From: Pontibacter pudoricolor | GTDB lineage: Bacteria; Bacteroidota; Bacteroidia; Cytophagales; Hymenobacteraceae | Length of the DNA: 64,000 bases | Direction of reading: 5' to 3' | Assembly: GCF_010092985.1 (NCBI RefSeq) | Contig: NZ_CP048106.1 | Coordinates: forward strand, 1,426,001 to 1,490,000 | In this document: in pieces, positions 13,024-22,340 of the stretch | Numbering within the stretch: position 1 is the stretch's first letter | Layout: every line of letters starts with the position of its first letter | Notes under the pieces: generated by a model | The model's input: only the letters and a program-made list of their open reading frames with translations | The model's database searches: none | Told to the model about the DNA's origin: nothing | Made by a program: the position numbers and the translations under genes

Positions 13024-13500
13024 TTAGTGGTGCAACAGTTTATTCAGGTGTTGTACGTAAGCTTCGGGGCCTCCGGTTTTATATCCGGTCTTAGAAATTA
13101 CTTTTCCATCTTCATCCACCAGCACTACCAGCGGGAACATGCCCTCTGTATTATACTTTTCGGCCAGCTGCTCGTTATGCTTTACCTGCTCGGCTGGTAA
13201 CTGGTTCTTTTTAAATCTCGGAAAATCGAGCTCTAAAAGCACCAGGTTATCTTTTGCGTACCTGGCAAACGCGTCTGTATTCCATACTTCCTTGTTTAGC
13301 AGAATGCAGGGCTTGCACCAGTCAGAACCCGCAAAAACCATCAACACAGGTTTGTGTTCTGCTTTTGCCTGCTTCATAGCCGCATTATACTGATGCAGCC
13401 AGGCTTCGTGGCCAGGTATGGTTTGCGCCTGTACCTGGTTTGCCGAAACAAACAGAGATACAAAAAGGAAAACCAGTAGAGAGATGCGCTTTTTTAACAT
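13024..13500 (-). CDS. Exported thioredoxin-like protein heading the ApbE-DUF4266-DUF3570 operon
   Basis: 158 residues with a signal peptide ending near VSANQVQAQ, then a thioredoxin fold with the redox motif WCKPC, and FPLVVLVDEDGK as the cis-Pro region. Probably a periplasmic thiol-disulfide protein. It is 16 bases upstream of apbE on the same strand and is the first gene of four. A reasonable inference is that it keeps the Cys-Gly-Cys tail of the DUF4266 lipoprotein, or a DUF3570 cysteine, in the required redox state. Confidence 0.87.
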   Translation of the reverse strand: MLKKRISLLVFLFVSLFVSANQVQAQTIPGHEAWLHQYNAAMKQAKAEHKPVLMVFAGSDWCKPCILLNKEVWNTDAFARYAKDNLVLLELDFPRFKKNQLPAEQVKHNEQLAEKYNTEGMFPLVVLVDEDGKVISKTGYKTGGPEAYVQHLNKLLHH

Positions 13501-13882
13501 AGTAGCGAAAATTTAAAGTGAGACTTATACATGCACAGCTATATACCTATGCTGTGCTATTACAACTTTGCAGGCATAGGTATAAGTTCAAATGCGATGT
13601 AAGTTTGTTTCGCTAAAATGTGCTGATTAATTTTCTAAGAATACAAGGTAAAACAAGCCATCTCATTGCACCTCAGCCATAAAAAACCAAACAACACGAT
13701 AGTTGTAGCCAACGGAGATATTGCCGGTTTTGGTGGATAATAAAACACTTGAATTGGAAGAATGCCAGATAAACTATCGGGCCACCTATAATAGGTTATA
13801 AGCTTTTAATAGATGGTCCTATCAAAATTTATTTCTAATCCAATGTTCTACATTGCTGCCTGGTCAACTGTCTATATAGTAT
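13501..13882. other. Intergenic region upstream of the thioredoxin-ApbE operon
   Basis: 382 AT-rich bases between the operon start and the end of the dioxygenase gene. It should contain the operon promoter. An imperfect inverted repeat around ACCTATGC/GCATAGGT (13546-13575) is visible, but I cannot assign it to a regulator. Confidence 0.4.
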
Positions 13883-14860
13883 CTATTCTTTTTTGAATTC
13901 TATAGTGCTTCTCACCGTATCAATTGGTCGCACTAATTTCTCTATTTGTGCTCGCTTTGGCTCTAAAAAGGGAGGCAAAGACAATTTCTCGCCCAGCGTT
14001 TCATAAGGTTCATCGCCCATAAATCCGGGACCATCCGTCGCAAGCTCAAATAAAATCTGAGGTGCCACCCTTGTGTACAAGGACTCAAAAAAGTAACGGT
14101 TAACATATCCTGATGTAGGTAATCCCAGGTTGCTCATACGCGCTGTCCATTCGTCTAACACGACCCGGTCGGCTACACGAAAAGCTGCATGATGTACCGT
14201 GCCAAAACCTTGTTGTGCCTGCCGCAGATCAGGGTTATCTTCAACTATAACCGAGGCACCGTTACCTCCTTCACCCATTTCAAATAAATGAAAATCACCT
14301 TCCTTGGCAGTCACTTTGAATAACAATACCTTTTCAAGTATTTCCTTAAATGCATCAAAGTTGGCAATGCGCACAAATACTGGCCCTAAACCTGTAATAG
14401 CATGTTCCAGCGGGACGGGGCCTTTTTGCCAGGGTGTTCCCGCTTTCACTCCTTTATCTGTCTCATCGGATATCAGTTGGTACTGCTGATCATCAAAATC
14501 GACGAACGAAAGTGTCTTCTTACCAAACTGTTCATTAACCCCGGAGTGCTTCACTTCCAGCCGGTCAAATCGTTTTTCCCAATAATCTAATGCAGCATCG
14601 GTTGGCACCCGAAACGATGTCTTCGAGATCTCATTTGTGCCGTGTATCCCTTTTGGAATACCCGGAAAATCAAAGAAGGTCATGTCAGTACCTGCACTCC
14701 CCACGTCATCGGCAAAAAACAAATGATAGGTTTGTATATCATCCTGATTAACTGTTTTCTTGACCAGGCGCATGCCCAATATATTCGTGAAAAACGCATA
14801 GTTCTTTTCCGCGCTACTGGTGATGGCTGTGACGTGGTGTATTCCTTTTAATTGGTTCAT
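13883..14860 (-). CDS. Ring-cleaving dioxygenase of the glyoxalase/bleomycin-resistance (vicinal oxygen chelate) superfamily, MhqO-like
   Basis: 325 residues with two VOC modules: residues ~5-145 (GIHHVTAITS, NILGMRLVKKTVNQDD) and ~155-290 (VHHAAFRV, FELATDGPGF). Likely metal ligands are the His of IHHVT, the His of VHHAAF and the Glu of FELATDG. Family members open hydroquinone or catechol-type rings with Fe(II). It lies 37 bases downstream of SulP on the same strand and is probably the last gene of an arylsulfatase-SulP-dioxygenase operon, which would fit the processing of a phenol released from a sulfate ester. The substrate is inferred only. Confidence 0.85.
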   Translation of the reverse strand: MNQLKGIHHVTAITSSAEKNYAFFTNILGMRLVKKTVNQDDIQTYHLFFADDVGSAGTDMTFFDFPGIPKGIHGTNEISKTSFRVPTDAALDYWEKRFDRLEVKHSGVNEQFGKKTLSFVDFDDQQYQLISDETDKGVKAGTPWQKGPVPLEHAITGLGPVFVRIANFDAFKEILEKVLLFKVTAKEGDFHLFEMGEGGNGASVIVEDNPDLRQAQQGFGTVHHAAFRVADRVVLDEWTARMSNLGLPTSGYVNRYFFESLYTRVAPQILFELATDGPGFMGDEPYETLGEKLSLPPFLEPKRAQIEKLVRPIDTVRSTIEFKKE

Positions 14861-14897
14861 TTTCTATTTCCTCTAAATGTGAGTTCTAAGCTTAGTT

Positions 14898-16673
14898 TTA
14901 CGAGAGCACTTTTGTATTTGCGATTTCTCCACCTTTAAGCCAATCCTGTGCATCCTGAACCGCTTGTATGGTGCTTTTACCTATGATCTCTTCTTTCTTC
15001 AGTAGTTCTATGCCCTCTAAAACTTCCAGGGTAGCCTGTGCCTGAAAGGCGGCAAAACTGTTCTCTCCCAGTTCAGTGATGTAAAACCGGCCTCCCGCCT
15101 TTTTTATCTTTTCATAAAAATTCTCGATCACCTCGGTCAGAGTTGCACCAATGTTATTCCGGCCCCTCATCTCTAGGATAATCACAGGTCGCCGGGTTTG
15201 TGGAGCAATGAGCGGCCATTGGTTCTCCAGGATCCGGGCACCGGCAAAATGCAGATCACCATCGACCGCAAATATGTGTATAGCCTCACTTTCTATTTCA
15301 GCAGGCATGGCTATTTCCTTAAACCAGCTTTCGTTTACAAGCTCCCGTCGGTGCAGCTTTACCAACCGTGACGATGTCAGGAAATAAAGGGTAAACGAGA
15401 GAAGGACACCGATCAGTACCGCGTACTGCACGGGCATAAACAACGTAACCAGAAAGGTACTGATCAAGCCGATTCTGGAAGCCCATCCGGCATGCCATAC
15501 CTGCATATTCTCTTCCAGTTTCAGGGAATTAGCCATGGCATAGATCATGATAGCCGCCAGAACCGGCATGGCTACGTTCCCTATCAAAGCTGGGAGCAGC
15601 AGCACGAGTGCCAGCACCAGCAAACCCGAAAAGATGCCTGCCCAACGACTCCTGGCCCCCGATACAATGTTTAGCGAAGTGGACCCTAATGAGCCGCCAA
15701 CGCCGATGCCGCCGAACAGCCCGGAGGTAACATTGGCGATGCCCTGGCTAATAAAATCTTTGGATGTGTTGGACCGCGAACCATCCGGATTAGGTACACT
15801 CTGACTCACACCAGCCGCCTGAATCAGGGAGATAAGAGCCAGGGAAAGCGCACCACTGAATAAGGCTGGCTGTAGCAAAGAGAAATCGGGCAACCGAAAG
15901 GGAGGCAATCCATTTGGTATCTCCCCAACATCATGCACAACTTCTACATCAGCCCATTTCATGAAAAAAATAAAAAGCGACGGCAGAGCAATGGAAACTA
16001 TAGCCGATTTATTGCCTAAGGGCGTTCTGGGCAGCACTAACATAAAAAAGATGGTAGCCAGTCCGGGAATGAGTGCGTGCCAGTTGGTTAAATGTATTTT
16101 CTGAAACAGGTTTATAGTTTGTAGTACTTTATTCGCCCCCTCCGCCGGGATAGCGAAAAGCGTTGGCAACTGACTTAAGATGGTAAGGATGGAAATGCCC
16201 GCCAGAAAGCCCGTCATAACAGAGTGCGAAACAAATCGCACCAGGTTTCCAAGCTTCAGCAACCCCATCAGGATCATAAGTGCACCTGAGAGAATGACCA
16301 GTAAAAGCAGGGCATCTACGCGCTGCGCTTCCGGGTAAGCCTGTGTAAGCTGATATAATAGAAAAGCAGCTGCACTGGTGGTGGAAATGATCATCAATTT
16401 CGAGCTGTTGAAGATACCACCTACCAGGCAACCGTAAACTGCTGCAAACAACCCCATAATGGGGCTTACCCCAGCCAGCAGTCCACAGGCCATTCCGTCC
16501 GGTATCTCGTTCATGGCCACCGTCAGTCCGGCATTGGCATCATCTTTCAGCGTTGATACTTTTGTCTGCTTCTGGCGGCTTTCCTCAACGGTGCGTTTGA
16601 GCGTTGCCTCCCCCGGAAGCAGGTCTTCCGGAGGCTCTATTGGCTTCTCTCTGTTTACCGGTTTTATGTTCAT
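14898..16673 (-). CDS. SulP-family anion transporter with C-terminal STAS domain (copy 1)
   Basis: 591 residues. SulP core: IPDGMACGLLAGVSPIMGLF, a SVMTGFLAGISIL segment, and a GGIGVGGSLGSTSLNIVSGARSRWAG region (parts: GGIGVGGSLGSTSLN, SGARSRWAG). About 10-12 membrane segments are followed by a STAS domain from ~450. The family carries sulfate, bicarbonate or dicarboxylates; the ion cannot be read from sequence. It begins 65 bases after the arylsulfatase stop, so sulfate or an organic sulfate is a contextual guess. It is a paralogue of the gene at 20176. Confidence 0.88.
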   Translation of the reverse strand: MNIKPVNREKPIEPPEDLLPGEATLKRTVEESRQKQTKVSTLKDDANAGLTVAMNEIPDGMACGLLAGVSPIMGLFAAVYGCLVGGIFNSSKLMIISTTSAAAFLLYQLTQAYPEAQRVDALLLLVILSGALMILMGLLKLGNLVRFVSHSVMTGFLAGISILTILSQLPTLFAIPAEGANKVLQTINLFQKIHLTNWHALIPGLATIFFMLVLPRTPLGNKSAIVSIALPSLFIFFMKWADVEVVHDVGEIPNGLPPFRLPDFSLLQPALFSGALSLALISLIQAAGVSQSVPNPDGSRSNTSKDFISQGIANVTSGLFGGIGVGGSLGSTSLNIVSGARSRWAGIFSGLLVLALVLLLPALIGNVAMPVLAAIMIYAMANSLKLEENMQVWHAGWASRIGLISTFLVTLFMPVQYAVLIGVLLSFTLYFLTSSRLVKLHRRELVNESWFKEIAMPAEIESEAIHIFAVDGDLHFAGARILENQWPLIAPQTRRPVIILEMRGRNNIGATLTEVIENFYEKIKKAGGRFYITELGENSFAAFQAQATLEVLEGIELLKKEEIIGKSTIQAVQDAQDWLKGGEIANTKVLS

Positions 16674-16738
16674 GTATTACAAAACGATGTTGGATAAGGC
16701 AACTATGCAGATGAGACACACAGACATACGCTCTATCA

Positions 16739-18502
16739 TTAATCGCCCAACTCGGTTGGTTCAATGTTCTTTTTAGATGCTTTCTGTTTAGGAGCACTCT
16801 TCTTAGGCGCACTTTGTTTAGGCGCTTTGCCGGGCTTTCTAGCGGCTTCACCGATTCCCGCTTCAGGATCTATCCGGTGCTTCGGATCGAAACGGTAAAA
16901 TTCTTCAAATCCCAGTTTGGCAACAGCTCTTTCCTCATTTGCTCTGATATACCCCACCGAAAGCGCATAGGCATTCCAATCGGCTTTCAGCTCGTTGAAC
17001 TTGTCAGGGAATTGTGCGGCAACATTGTTTTCTTCTTTTAGATCCTCCTTAAGGTTGAACAAATGCCATTCGTCTCCTTCGCCATAGGGTGGCGGCATAA
17101 AGATCAGCTTCCAGACACCTTTCATAATGGCCTTGCATTCAGTTATTTCAAAGCCAAGAACATCAAAAGTATTTCGTACCGGCTGTTTGGTTTCTTCCTG
17201 CAGATAGGGCTTTAGGGAAGTTCCGTAAAGTGGCTTTAATTCTTTCTCCTTCGGATACCTGATATTGGCAAAGTCTAAGATAGTAGACAGGATGTCGGTA
17301 ACGTGAAGCACTTCATCGGTAACGATTCCGCGTTTGTGCATGCGCCTGCCCGACACTATAAGGGGCGTTTGCGTGCCGCCTTCATAGGTTGTGATCTTGA
17401 AGTAAGACAACGGGGTATTGGCCACTTCGGCCCAGGCCCCGCCTATGGAAATAAATGAGTTGATCCTGCCATAATTCTCCAGGCGATTATCATATTCCCT
17501 GGCAATCGACTCCTTGGTATTCGGAGCGTAAAAGTGAGGTTCCTTAGGGTTGGCGCCGTTATCTGACAAAAAGAAAATGATGGTATCGTCGAATTTATTA
17601 AGTTCTTTCAGTTTATCGAACAAGCGCCCTAAATTCCAGTCCAGGTTTTCGATCATGGCGGCATAGATCTCCATTTTCCGTGACGCCTCTGTCCGTTCTT
17701 CCTCTGTCAGCTCATTCCACTTTTTAAACTCCCCGCTGCCTTCATTTGGGGTCAGATCATTCGGTACAAGGCCAAGCTCTTTCATTCGCTGCAGGCGCTG
17801 CTCCCGGATCGCATCGTAACCACCGTCATACACGCCTTTGTATTTGTCCAGCCAGTTATCCGGTACATGCAATGGGTCGTGGGGCGAAGTGAAGGCCAGG
17901 TAAGCAAAAAAAGGATCACCATCGCCCTGTTCGGTGATGTACTGTATCATTTTATCGGTGTAGTAATCCGAAGAATAAAAATCATCGGGCAGGGTCTCTA
18001 CTGTTTCTCCGTTTTCCGAGTACTCTGTGTGCGGCTGCTCAAATTCGCTCAGGGCCCGCTGGTCTTTAAAGTGACTGACGCCACCTCCTAAAAAAGAAAA
18101 AGTTCGTTCAAATCCCCTGGCATGGGGCCTGAAACCCTCCAACTCGCCCAGGTGCCATTTACCAGCCATATAGGTATGGTAGCCAGCCTCTTTCAGAATT
18201 TCAGTAATCGTCAGCACATCTTTGTTCAGGTAGCCTTCGTAGCCGGGCTGCATGTATTGGTTGGTAGCATGCGCTGTCGGCATATTACCCAATCCGGCTT
18301 GGTGGTTATCGCAGCCGGAAAGCAGCATGGACCGCGTAGGCGCGCACAGTGCAGAAGTGTGAAAATTCCGGAAGCGTGCCCCGTTGTCTGCCAGTTGCTG
18401 CAGGTTAGGTGTGCTGATCTCTCCGCCAAAAGGCTGGCAGTCAGAATAGCCCATATCATCCACTACAATAAGCAGGAAGTTTGGTTGACCTTGTGAACTC
18501 AT
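16739..18502 (-). CDS. Arylsulfatase-type sulfatase without signal peptide
   Basis: 587 residues. It begins MSSQGQPNFLLIVVDDMGYSD, with the paired Asp metal ligands at the very start and no export signal. The Cys-type activation motif is CAPTRSMLLSG, whose Cys would become formylglycine. Further sulfatase marks are GKWHLGE, SPHDPLHVP, FFLSDNGANPKE and TYEGGTQTPLIVSG. It hydrolyses sulfate esters; a leaderless form implies a cytosolic location, as in Pseudomonas AtsA. The C-terminus has an unusual Lys/Pro/Ala repeat tail (KQSAPKKSAPKQKASKK). No sulfatase-maturing enzyme is encoded in the window. Probable first gene of the operon with SulP and the dioxygenase. Confidence 0.9.
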   Translation of the reverse strand: MSSQGQPNFLLIVVDDMGYSDCQPFGGEISTPNLQQLADNGARFRNFHTSALCAPTRSMLLSGCDNHQAGLGNMPTAHATNQYMQPGYEGYLNKDVLTITEILKEAGYHTYMAGKWHLGELEGFRPHARGFERTFSFLGGGVSHFKDQRALSEFEQPHTEYSENGETVETLPDDFYSSDYYTDKMIQYITEQGDGDPFFAYLAFTSPHDPLHVPDNWLDKYKGVYDGGYDAIREQRLQRMKELGLVPNDLTPNEGSGEFKKWNELTEEERTEASRKMEIYAAMIENLDWNLGRLFDKLKELNKFDDTIIFFLSDNGANPKEPHFYAPNTKESIAREYDNRLENYGRINSFISIGGAWAEVANTPLSYFKITTYEGGTQTPLIVSGRRMHKRGIVTDEVLHVTDILSTILDFANIRYPKEKELKPLYGTSLKPYLQEETKQPVRNTFDVLGFEITECKAIMKGVWKLIFMPPPYGEGDEWHLFNLKEDLKEENNVAAQFPDKFNELKADWNAYALSVGYIRANEERAVAKLGFEEFYRFDPKHRIDPEAGIGEAARKPGKAPKQSAPKKSAPKQKASKKNIEPTELGD

Positions 18503-19154
18503 ACGATCTTAGATTATATCTCTAATAATACATTCTCCCCTACTTGAAAGCATACCTAACAAGCAAAAGGCAATATTATAGCCGCCATCCACTTCGGACC
18601 TCTCCAGATAATATCAAAAAAGTGAATGTACAGCTGCGGATGGAGTGGGTGATATTTATCCGCAATTCGTGGGTTTAGAGTATTTATTAAACAGTGAGCC
18701 TGTAATACCAAATTGTTCTTACATCTGCTTCCTTTATCCAACTATAGTTTTACTCAGGCCGCTCAGTATCAGGTTTCGCACTGTTAATGTCTATACGAAT
18801 GAAAGCGATCTACGCTACAGCTCATTACATAAAAATAGTATAGGATAAAGAATTGCCAGGTCATTAAATGCTTTAAAGTAGCAATATGGGATAAGTATCT
18901 GTAGTTCGATAACCTGCTCATTCATTGTACTACACTTCTTTGTATATCAGGCTCCCTTCCGTCACCTAAAAATTAGTTTCTAGTAGCTGTATCTCTTTAG
19001 ACATTTGAGGTCTCTGACTTACAGGATCTTACTATAATGCATATTCGGGCTGTTTCCACTAACCCATGATGCGCCTGTACGTTTACTTTAAACAACTCTT
19101 CTTCTACAGAATATGCAGGAACTGCCGGGAATATACACTTAGCCTTTTAAAAAT
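18503..19154. other. Divergent intergenic region between sulfatase and BASS transporter
   Basis: 652 AT-rich bases without a credible gene; short open frames here have no family features. It must hold divergent promoters for the sulfatase (-) and the transporter (+). A perfect AACTATAGTT lies at 18740-18749. Confidence 0.4.
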
Positions 19155-20027
19155 ATGGATGATTTTCTAACCCGGTTTCTGAACTTTATTGTACCTGTTT
19201 TCTCGGTGCTGAGTATGTTTTCTGCCGGACTCCCCTATACAATGCAGGAGATTGTGGAGCCACTTAAAAACAGAAAAGGGGTTATACTGGCCTTAATGGC
19301 CAACTTCTTACTTGTACCGGCTCTCACTATTCTTATTATAAAAGTTTTCTCCCTGCACCCTACACTGGAGGCAGGGCTTATATTAGCAGCGTGCGGAGCC
19401 GGGGCTCCGTTCCTGATACAACTGGCCGGAATGGCAAAGGTAGATGTTGCACTTGCAGCCACCTGCTTAATTCTGCTATTACCGGCAACGGCACTTTTTA
19501 TGCCCCTTGTGGTACCTATGGCACTACCTGAAGCAAATGTGAGCGCCTGGAGTATTCTGGAACCACTGTTACTGACCATGCTCCTGCCGCTGGCTGCCGG
19601 AATGCTGCTTAAGGGTTACTTGCCTGAGTGGGCACAACTGCTACAGCCCTGGGCTGCAAAACTATCCGGTATAACACTGGTTCTGCTGTTCTTAACCTCC
19701 CTGGTTCTCTACTTCGGAACCGTAATAGCCTTATTCGGGTCCGGGGCAATTCTGGCTGCAATCGTTTTTGTTCTGGGTTGCTATGGTATTGGGTACCTTA
19801 TTGCCTGGTCGCCGGGTATCCGGCACCTGATAGGTCTTGCCACCGCCCAGCGTAACATTGCAGCGGCCACCGTGGTAGCCACGTTAAGTTTCGAAAGCAG
19901 GGGCCCGCTTGTAATGGTTATCATCATTTCGCTCATCAGCATGGCTATCCTCTTCCCGCTGGCCTGGTGGCTCGGAAAAAGAAAACAAAATGAAATTACT
20001 AATCCCGATATCAACTATGGAAAATAG
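19155..20027 (+). CDS. Bile acid:sodium symporter (BASS/SBF)-family transporter
   Basis: 290 residues, nearly all hydrophobic, about 9-10 membrane helices. LVPALTILIIKVF, GLILAACGAGAPFL and LIGLATAQRNIAAATVVAT fit the BASS/SBF family, the last being the second unwound-helix region with the RN-AA motif. Known substrates are organic anions including steroid sulfates, pantoate and keto acids. The position between a sulfatase operon and a second SulP suggests organic sulfate uptake, but this is inference. SulP copy 2 starts 148 bases downstream on the same strand. Confidence 0.82.
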   Translation: MDDFLTRFLNFIVPVFSVLSMFSAGLPYTMQEIVEPLKNRKGVILALMANFLLVPALTILIIKVFSLHPTLEAGLILAACGAGAPFLIQLAGMAKVDVALAATCLILLLPATALFMPLVVPMALPEANVSAWSILEPLLLTMLLPLAAGMLLKGYLPEWAQLLQPWAAKLSGITLVLLFLTSLVLYFGTVIALFGSGAILAAIVFVLGCYGIGYLIAWSPGIRHLIGLATAQRNIAAATVVATLSFESRGPLVMVIIISLISMAILFPLAWWLGKRKQNEITNPDINYGK

Positions 20028-20175
20028 GCGAATTTCTGGCAGAAACTATAGTTTGAGTCTCTACACAGATCAGCAGCATACGCGCAGGAGGATTGTACCA
20101 GGACAGGTAACTTTCCCTGTCTCCGGTCATTTAAGAACACAAGAGCAAATAGCAGAACCTGTAAAACTATAACTC

Positions 20176-21951
20176 ATGGAAGAAGCTACCGCTGAAGATA
20201 AGGCCACAACACCGGAGAATGAGTTTCATTTGCCAGGGCTTTCCGTGCTGCGGGATGCGGTGCAAAACGCATCTAAAAAAGTACCGCCGCGCAACAAGCT
20301 CCAGCAGGATGGCATCGCCGGAATGACGACCGCTGTCAGTAGCCTGCCGGATGGCATGGCGAACGGTTTGCTAGCGGGCGTTAACCCCATTTACGGACTG
20401 TATGCCTGTATAGCAGGACCTATTGTAGGAGGTGTTTTTTCCAGCACCCAGTTGATGATGATAACAGCCACAAGTGCTTCGGCGATCATGGCGGGCCAGA
20501 CTATAGGTAATCTGCCAGCGGAAGACCGATCAAATGTGTTTTTCCTGCTGGTAGTTCTTATCGGTGTTTTTCAGACTATAATGGGTCTGTTGGGCTTGGG
20601 CCGATTGACGCGCTTTGTTTCCTTTTCGGTTATGACCGGTTTTCTGACCGGTATCTCGGTCCTCTTGGTCATGAGCCAGCTCCCAACCGCCACCGGCTAT
20701 GCTCCGAATGGAGATAACAGCATCCTCCAGACAGTTGATCTTTTAAGGCACATCAACGAGGTTCATTTAACTACCGTAAGCATGGCCGTATTAACTATCC
20801 TGCTTGCCATCTTCTTACAGAAAACCCCGCTTAAAAAATTCTTTGCACTAATTGCTATCGCCATTCCATCACTTATAGTTTACTTTTTTGAGCTGGAGGG
20901 CGTAAAAGTTGTGCAGGATATTGGTGATATCAGCGGCAGCACCCCGAGCCTAATCATGCCCCCTTTTTCAGCTATCAGTATAGATATTATTACCGGGGCT
21001 ATAGCTGTAGCCATCGTCATCCTGATACAGGGTGCTGGCGTCAGCCAGAATGTTCCTAATAAAAATGGGGAAGCCACCAGCACCTCCCGTGATTTTATAG
21101 CTCAGGGCGCAGCGAATATTGCCAGTGGTTTTATGCAGGGCCTGCCAGTTGGCGGATCTTTGGGCACTACGGCCGTAAATGTGCTGGCCAGGGCGCAAAC
21201 CCGCTGGGCTGTCATTTTCTCCGGCCTGGCGATGACGTTCATCGTTGTGGCACTGTCCGGCATAGTTGCCCGAACTGTTATGCCCTCCCTGGGTGCCATG
21301 CTCATACTGGCCGGAATCCGGAGCATCAAACTTTCAGACATCGCTTCAACCTGGAACTCCGGATGGAAATCATGGCCATCGTTACTGGCAGGAGGAGTTA
21401 CCTTTGGCGCCACGCTGATATTGCCTATTCCTACGGCAGTGGGGATAGGCGTGCTTCTCTCTGCTTTCCTGTATGTTACACAATCATCTACCGAAATAAC
21501 GCTGGTGGAGCTTAAAAAACAATCGGATGGAAAGATAGAGGAACACAAGGCACCCAAAACCCTGAAAGGAAACCAGGTAACAGTGCTGAACGTGTATGGT
21601 AACTTATTTTATGCCGGCGCCAGGACGCTGGAACATTTATTACCTAAACCTGAAAATGCGCAGAACCCCGTGGTTATACTGCGCCTGAGGGGCCGGAAGA
21701 GCCTGGATGCTACGCTCATTTCTGTGCTGTCCGACTATGCTTCGATACTAAAAGATGTAAACGGTAAACTATACCTTACAGGAGTGAGTGAACAGGTATA
21801 CAGGGAAGTGATGCACTCAGACAAACTGCGCATAAACGGCCCGGTAAAAGCTTTCAGGCAGGAACCTGCGCTGGGGCTCTCGACACATAATGCTGTGGTG
21901 GATGCAGAAGCATGGCTGCTGGAATGCGAAGAAAAGGAGTCTGATAAATAG
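20176..21951 (+). CDS. SulP-family anion transporter with C-terminal STAS domain (copy 2)
   Basis: 591 residues, the same length as copy 1 and clearly paralogous (LPDGMANGLLAGVNPIYGLY; SVMTGFLTGISVLLV; LPVGGSLGTTAVNVLARAQT). The STAS domain begins about residue 460 (VTVLNVYGNLFYAGAR). The first ~45 residues are a polar cytosolic tail. The family moves sulfate, bicarbonate or other anions; the substrate is not determined here. The two copies lie on opposite sides of the sulfatase/BASS divergent point, on opposite strands. Confidence 0.88.
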   Translation: MEEATAEDKATTPENEFHLPGLSVLRDAVQNASKKVPPRNKLQQDGIAGMTTAVSSLPDGMANGLLAGVNPIYGLYACIAGPIVGGVFSSTQLMMITATSASAIMAGQTIGNLPAEDRSNVFFLLVVLIGVFQTIMGLLGLGRLTRFVSFSVMTGFLTGISVLLVMSQLPTATGYAPNGDNSILQTVDLLRHINEVHLTTVSMAVLTILLAIFLQKTPLKKFFALIAIAIPSLIVYFFELEGVKVVQDIGDISGSTPSLIMPPFSAISIDIITGAIAVAIVILIQGAGVSQNVPNKNGEATSTSRDFIAQGAANIASGFMQGLPVGGSLGTTAVNVLARAQTRWAVIFSGLAMTFIVVALSGIVARTVMPSLGAMLILAGIRSIKLSDIASTWNSGWKSWPSLLAGGVTFGATLILPIPTAVGIGVLLSAFLYVTQSSTEITLVELKKQSDGKIEEHKAPKTLKGNQVTVLNVYGNLFYAGARTLEHLLPKPENAQNPVVILRLRGRKSLDATLISVLSDYASILKDVNGKLYLTGVSEQVYREVMHSDKLRINGPVKAFRQEPALGLSTHNAVVDAEAWLLECEEKESDK

Positions 21952-22340
21952 GTGATCCAGGTTGTAGGATATATTTCTGAAATCATTCCTCATTTTACAC
22001 CCCAGGTGAACCGGGTCGTTTATCTCCAAAACCTATAGTTAATGCTTAATGCAATTCTGTCAAGAAACTTATTGTAAGTAAGGTTAAGCTGATATGCTAA
22101 CCATCAGGATGTTTCAGAATGACAGAATTATGTTATGCTGACGGAGCCATTTCATAAGAATGAGTTGCAGGAATGTACTACTTCCGCTCGCGTCCTACGC
22201 GTTTGAGCAATTGGCTGGCGTCATACCGCGTTAAAATCACTTCACAACTATAGGCTTAACTAGAACTATAGTGGGTAGAATCTACTACATAGGATCATCT
22301 GCTAAACTATAAACTATAGCGTGGCCGGAGTCTGCTGTTG
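21952..22340. other. Intergenic region dense in the AACTATAG word
   Basis: 389 bases between the SulP and Rieske genes (convergent). No gene seen. It contains AACTATAG at 22246-22253, 22264-22271 and 22312-22319, CTATAGTT near 22032, and a short palindrome GTAGAATCTAC at 22274-22284. No standard T-tailed terminator is obvious. Confidence 0.5.

Noticed and set aside
18556-18848. Short frames in the sulfatase/BASS divergent region
   Set aside because: Low-complexity AT-rich translations without family features; a promoter region is more likely.
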